Assembly: GCA_000827265.1 (NCBI GenBank)
Contig: KN834781.1
Span: 1 to 64,000, forward strand
Direction: 5' to 3'
DNA length: 64,000 nt
From: Collybiopsis luxurians FD-317 M1
Taxonomy: Eukaryota > Basidiomycota > Agaricomycetes > Agaricales > Omphalotaceae
Part shown: one piece after another, positions 58,762 to 64,000 of the stretch
How positions within the stretch are numbered: the first letter of the stretch is position 1
Layout of the letters: each line of letters opens with the position of its first letter
Position numbers and translations under genes: made by a program
The notes under the pieces: generated by a model
Seen by the model: the letters and a program-made list of their open reading frames with translations, nothing else
Database searches by the model: none
What the model was told of the DNA's origin: nothing

Positions 58762-60987
58762 ATGTCGAAAGACAATCCCTCAGAAAACAACTATCCCATA
58801 GAAATCACAGGGAATGTGAGGACCGACATCATATTTCTGTCCTCCATGCTCAACGGCCTACAAACTAATACCCCACCTCTCCCTCGCGACAAAAAGTCCA
58901 GCACGCAACTTGGCCTTCGGCCAATATCTCCGCAATCCTCACAATTGGGGACGACTACTCTCCGGTAGCCCACTCCGTTCACGCTGTCATCGGATGGATA
59001 GAACAGGATGTAGTCGAGTGCCTCGTCTGTGCCGACAACACCGGCCAAATAAAGGATAGGTCTACGACAGCCGGCGAAGGAAAAGATCCTCAGCAAGTCA
59101 AATTCCAGAGGCTGGTCAAATGGAAGAACTCACAGAGGTCGGGGGTGCCAATCGTGGGACCCAATTACTGGCGAAATGGGACGAACCCGTTGAAAAGGGT
59201 TCAAGTATGTTCGTTTTAAAAACTTGATGTTATACTAACTCTCGATCTAGCCAAAGAGAATATACTTTAAAGCAGCACTTGCGCGATATTTTTCAAATCC
59301 TCTCATATCTTCGTTTCTGTCATCCATTGCAGGATTCTTTTTTTGACGACATTGTGTACCTCGTCCATAGCCGAGCGTTTCGCAAACTCGGTTGGCGTAT
59401 TGAAGAATTTCTTACTCGTTTACTTCGAATCCCGTTTCTCATCTTCAAGGAAGCGATCGATGGCAGGGACGTGAACGCTAGTAAAATACATCAACAGCAC
59501 TTTTCCGGCGCCGAGCTCCTTCTCATGAAAGATTGCGGATTCCCATTTCTCGAGACTTTTCCCATCGAAAGTATTACCGAGGATCAAAGGCTGCAATGCG
59601 ATCTTCAGGTTTTTCCTCAGAATGTTGGACAATGACTCGACAGTTTTGCGAGGCTCTTCAAATACTTGCGAAAACTCTTTCCTAACGCTGAACCCCCCGC
59701 GCCCCCTCCACACCCTGATGACGTTCTGATCGGCGTAACTCTCCTACAGTGTATCGTAAAATTGAAGCCTGTCTTCAAGTTCATTCTGACGCTTCCGGGA
59801 GTGGAGAAAGCTCTCCTTGATGCCGGTACGTTCCACGAGCGTGCGTAGTCCGATGTAGATCCTAACATCTTCCCTATAGCGCAGTATGGAGATATCCAAG
59901 CGACTTAAACAGGCTGGGAATCTCAGCTTCTAAAGACTTTAAATTTTCTTCTTCCGAGCTCACGAATCCCTCTCCCCAACCCCAGAGTTCTTCTTCCCAG
60001 CCTCAGAATCTTCTTCCCAACCCGAGAATCCTTCTCCCCGACTCAAAATTCTTCTTCCAAACCCGAACACGCTTCTCTTGAACTCAAGGAAGACGATCAA
60101 AGTCCCGAGCAGATTGCAATGGCGGCTGAAGGGAGTCGCGAGGGTAAAAATACGGACTCAGATCAAAGGACACAGGATGAGGACGAGAAGGATGATTTGA
60201 CCTCCCATTCAGTCCTCGATCCGACAGGTGAGTACGACCCCCTTTTTTTTTTGCTTCAAACTTTTCGGCGAATGGCAACACCGATGACACTGGGGCCGGT
60301 TGCTTATTGCAGTCGCTGGACACGATCACTGCCTGGCTTATCTCGTCTCGTTCGCTTGCAAAGCGAGCTCATCAACTTTTGGGCAAAAACTTCCATGTCA
60401 GGTATTTTGCTTGTCCAGAGGTCCCACCAACTAAATGCGATCGAAGTATGAAAGTGAAACTGGACGTACTTTTCCCAGATTTGTCGCTCTTTGTTAATCA
60501 AAAGAATGTTGGGAAGATTTCGAAAGGTTGTGGTAAGACCAAACTTCATGCTGAAACTATGCTAATGGCGTGGTATTCGAAAATGAAAGCGAGGTAATTT
60601 TTTTTTGTTTTTGTTGCTGAATATCCTGCTAAGTTTGATCAAATTTAGCTGTTCGGACCGGATGTAGCTATCGCAGTCAGCAAGAAATGTTGCTTTCTTT
60701 GCTGGCTGCTACATCAAGTGCTGAACTCCAGAGGACGTAAAAAATTCAGTCTCCTGGGTACTCACAATACCATCTACACCTGGATCCCTCCACGCGAAGT
60801 ACCGAATGTCATTCTGATTGAGCTTCGAAGCGCATTATTGGGCGTTATCAGTTCTGTCATCGGCGGTCATTCCGAATCCAGACAAAGCTCTGGAGCATCC
60901 TCCGATCTCGACCTCGAGGTCTCGAACGGGAATGTGCGAAAGGTTTATGGCATTGTGGACCGAAACCGAAAAATCTTGTCGTTGTAG
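58762..60987 (+). pseudogene. Decayed deaminase-like gene (HAE / CC..C zinc motif)
   Basis: Possibly a fungal nucleic-acid-deaminase-like gene of the OTT_1508 type. The zinc-site halves are seen as GKTKLHAETMLMAWYSK (60.5 kb) and VAIAVSKKCCFLCWLLHQ (60.7 kb), separated by an intron near 60590-60650 whose ordinary GT donor would shift the frame. The open sequence starts MSKDNPSENNYPIEITGN (58762), then changes frame (near 58890-58930) to SAILTIGDDYSPVAHSVHAV. After a GT-AG intron it reads RIYFKAALARYFSNPLISSF and changes frame in a T7 run (59339-59345) to FDDIVYLVHSRAFRKLGWRI. It has a TGA at 59633-59635 and continues in the same frame as LDSFARLFKYLRKLFPNAEP. An imperfect tandem repeat of about 24 nt lies near 59960-60075. 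At least two frame breaks and one stop make it a probable pseudogene. The family name is moderately supported by the zinc motif alone. Confidence 0.5.
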
Positions 60988-62179
60988 GTGTAGTTGTAAA
61001 CTCTGATTGTAATATTCTTTGTCCTATGTATTGTACGCCATATCGTTATTCAATCAATAGATAGATAGATGGACAGATATTACGCAGCAAGGTCCCGCAT
61101 TTGGAACAGCTGGAAGCAGCGAGGTGGGAAGGAATTACACAGTACATACATTAGATAAAATAGTAAATAACTCGAGACCCCCATCCTACAGCTACGCCGT
61201 CAAGCTCTTGAACCCAAAATGTTCAGCTCCATCCAAAGGCACTCACACAACTTGAGCCCAACCGAGAAGGTCTGAGTGCAGAGGAAGCATCGAGTATGCT
61301 GAGCGAAGTTTGGATTCGTACGGTAATCAAGTACTCCGATTTGCTCCTGTGTTGCGGGACGTTCTCGTAATAGAGTCAGTTGTGTCAATCATTCTGGTGT
61401 TTGCAGCCTATGTGAATACGATATTTCCAACATTTATTATCATATGGGTAGCGCATTCATCTAGTATTTACCGCTTATAGGGATACGGTATTAACCAGAT
61501 TTGTTATCACGCGGGTAATACATTTGTGAGCCTTCACTAGTAATTAGATTAATCATCTGCTTTGACCCTACTATATGCAGCTTCGCAGCAGGCTCAAGGA
61601 TGAACTCTGACGTTTTGTTGTATCAGATTTATTCATGAGTTCCACCAGTTACAGAGATTACATGATTTTCCTTCAAGCTCGCAGCTGTGAGAGATCTCTG
61701 ATCTACTTCTTACACTGTCATACATTACAAAGTCCGTGTCGCAGCGACCTTGTGCACCGGGGAATTTGCCCCGTACCCTCGCTTTCATGATTGTTACAGA
61801 GGGGAAATGATTTCTCCGCTGTTGAGCAAAATCGCAGGCTCCGTATTCTGAGGATGCTGTTCATGCCATTGACTCGACATTTGAAACCTTATCCAACTCG
61901 GAGGCTAATGTACGAGGACTATCGCAAGCGCTATGCGCGGCCGAATGTTGTAAACTTCTCGACGTATCTCCAGTCTGCTGTTATGGATGACTATTGCTTA
62001 GACCACTTTGAAGAACCAAGAGGATATCAATGTAACTTACCATACTCGCAAAGCGAATACCAAAATTGCTTGTCATCACCATCGTTGACTGCATTTCCCG
62101 TAACCGGACTCGTGAGTTGATACTAAGAAGAGTAGGCGCAGCATAGGTTAGCAATTTGCCAGATGTGACGGAAAATAGC
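60988..62179. other. Intergenic with a third microsatellite module
   Basis: It holds a (TAGA)n tract plus hairpin-like remnant at 61056-61108. An open frame near 61.8-62.1 kb (about 109 codons) shows no known motif and is not called. Confidence 0.4.
61056..61108. repeat. Diverged microsatellite-plus-hairpin module C
   Basis: TAGATAGATAGAT (about 61058-61070) is followed after about 20 nt by GGTCCCGCATTTGGAACA (61091-61108), which aligns with GGTCCCACAAGGGAACA of module A. The hairpin is partly lost. Confidence 0.35.
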
Positions 62180-63438
62180 CTACTTTGCCAGCATAGTATT
62201 GGAAAACACTTTCGGGAGAACCATGTAGAGGGCTACCCAAGTATCTGCTCGAGAAATTATAACAAAGTCAAACGCAGGAGAGTTGATACCGAAACTGACA
62301 GTTGGCATTGTTCCATAAGTACTATCCGAATTGCCAAGTAAGTATGTCAGGCGTGAGCGGAACTTTGTTGGTACTTACAAAAACCATTAACATGATCCCC
62401 ACCATGCTGCATAGACGCACATTATTTGAGATGCTCGGAACTTGGGATTATAGTTTTTAGACGGACCTAGTGACAATTCCGGTTTCTGTTGGTACGTCAG
62501 AGTTGGCACGGAGAAGAACTCGAAGAACGCTCACCGATAGACCATAAGATCAATTTGTCGATGACGGCGACCGTACTGTGAAACCGGTAAGAATCGCACT
62601 GCCACTTGAACTTCAAATGCCTACTTCTTATACGCATTGTTGTTCCTCTGACGGACCAAGTAATAAACCAGTGTCGCCCGAAATAATGACATCCACCGTA
62701 CTCCGGATTACTACTGGGCCAATAATGAGCCATCCATGCTTCTGTATGTACGTCTGCATATTTTCCTTCGCTGTGTATACCGAGGCCGCAATGTCGCCTA
62801 ACAGCTGGCAGAACATAAGAGTCGAGCAGATAGCTGGGATTATGTACCAATAGCGAGTGCCAAAGCGCGCGATCCGGTACGTAAAGTAGCTCTGAGCTGT
62901 GCGGAGTGAGAGTCAAGGACGGACAATGAATGCCGACGAGGCCTTTTACCTAATATGGCGACCAGACCGTGAAAAAAAACTGCAGCAGGCCAAGAATGAG
63001 GAATCGAACGCAAGAGCACTTCTTTTTCTCCGTAGTGCGTGACTGCATAGAAGTACACGGCATGGAAGACACATATGGTATGCCCCATTTCGAGAAGCCT
63101 AATAATAACATGAGACAACGCGGAAATGGATCAGGATGTAGTAGGTCAGCGCGACTGACCACATTCCATCTACCTGAGCCGTCCCATGAATCAGGCTCGC
63201 GAACAATCTCTTGAGCGTGTGATAATCGTTCACTCACCAGACCAAACTTGATCCAACTCGATTCTTCAGGAAAGGTTTTGTGATAGATATACACCTGGCA
63301 GGTGAATAGACCAAAGAGGACGCCAGATATCAGTGCCCCGATTAGGATAATACCTACAATCCAACAGTTCGACCTAAGTTGAGCGACAGCCAGTTTCGAT
63401 TATCACTGCGTACCCAGAGTGGAGTCGTAAATTGACAT
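62180..63438 (-). pseudogene. DUF6534-like membrane protein, copy 3, frameshifted
   Basis: Third paralogue. Start MSIYDSTLG (63438), exon 2 IILIGALISGVLFGLFTCQV and HKTFPEESSWIKFGL, the 14-nt micro-exon GTAGATGGAATGTG, then LLEMGHTICVFHAVYFYAV and SWPAAVFFHGLVAIL. A central exon has FCQLLGDIAASVYTAKENMQ. In this exon a run of three C at 62678-62680 (two expected) shifts the frame. Without the extra base it would read on to YYLVRQRNNNAYKK as in the other copies; with it, the frame ends early. Downstream exons AVIDKLILWSIETGIVTS and LPKVFSNTMLAK (stop 62180-62182) are still recognisable. Either a young pseudogene or an assembly error; reads would decide. Confidence 0.62.
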
Positions 63439-64000
63439 CTGAAGCTTCGAAGCTGGGCACAATGGAAGTTGGACTTTGAGAGTAGGAGCGCAAGAGAGTT
63501 TATTTTGCTGAGCGAATTAAAAGCCAGCGCCCCAAAATATGAATGAAATGAATGATGGTACATCGCCACTTGCGAAGAGGATGACCGACGAAAGCTGTAG
63601 GTTAGAATCGAATCAGGCCATCAATTCAATTCTTAATATAACGCCTGCATGGGGACAATAAAGTGCCGCCAGGGAGTTCAAAGTCGATAATAGGAGCATG
63701 ATGAGGGCACTGATCGCACGGTGAAGTCTTCGCTGAATGTCCGCCGCTCTACACGGAGACTTCGATGTTAAGTTGATGTTAAGGAATAAAATACGAAAGC
63801 GTATAGAATAAGCGCCCATTTACAACGAGCGCTTGTGAGTTGAGTGGACGATTTATTAGAAGTATTTTTGCCTGGTGCTCTACAAACGAGCACACCCTTG
63901 CATCGTGGCCCTTCCTTAGATCCGTGGAGCCGTCTCCCACCTTCGAATGGCACTGCAAAAAATCCAGCTCGGCCCAGGTCAATCGCCGAAGAAACGAGGC
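63439..64000. other. Right-end intergenic stretch
   Basis: No coding sequence recognised; it would hold the promoter of DUF6534-like copy 3. Confidence 0.45.

Noticed and set aside
61791..62120. Plus-strand open frame of about 109 codons near DUF6534-like copy 3
   Set aside because: No recognised motif, no promoter or splice context; could be chance.

Overview
The window is nuclear DNA from a fungus, most likely an agaricomycete mushroom (Basidiomycota, probably Agaricales). The case rests on genes cut by many short introns (about 50-60 nt, GT/GC...AG), a FunK1-type kinase, DUF6534-like membrane proteins, expanded F-box and SET families, a DUF6729/exonuclease repeat gene and a eukaryotic tRNA-Gln. 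No species can be named from the sequence alone.

Layout. 1-9.2 kb is gene-poor and holds one DUF6534-like gene (3.2-4.5 kb), a short tandem repeat, telomere-like degenerate DNA and two microsatellite-plus-hairpin modules. At 9.2-10.9 kb is the ER oligosaccharyltransferase subunit WBP1/OST48. From 11.8 to 22.9 kb there are four paralogues of a small secreted or anchored protein family with no function I recognise. A 5 kb broken DUF6729/DDE-like/3'-5' exonuclease gene (13.8-18.7 kb) separates the first paralogue from the other three. Then come tRNA-Gln (23.5 kb), adenylate kinase (24-25 kb), three tandem SET-domain genes (25.3-30.9 kb, the middle one broken) and two tandem F-box genes (31.2-37.3 kb).

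The core housekeeping block spans 37.6-47.3 kb: a TIP/FG-GAP membrane protein, UDP-glucose 6-dehydrogenase, V-ATPase subunit a (divergent from UGDH) and eIF4E. A small low-complexity gene follows at 48.3 kb. From 50 kb onward the window is a graveyard of accessory genes: a FunK1 kinase with a frameshift, the tail of an MFS transporter, a Ser-rich single-pass membrane protein with a decayed copy beside it, two frameshifted DUF6534-like copies in inverse orientation to the first, and a decayed deaminase-like gene between them.

Themes. Conserved single-copy genes (N-glycosylation, nucleotide sugar, vacuolar acidification, translation, adenylate balance) alternate with lineage-specific families that duplicate locally and decay. 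Decay shows as premature stops, many at CGA codons turned TGA, and as one-base indels. Frameshift calls rest on comparison with paralogues in the window or on motif continuity; assembly error cannot be excluded. Exon joins were made by eye from splice consensus and reading-frame continuity.
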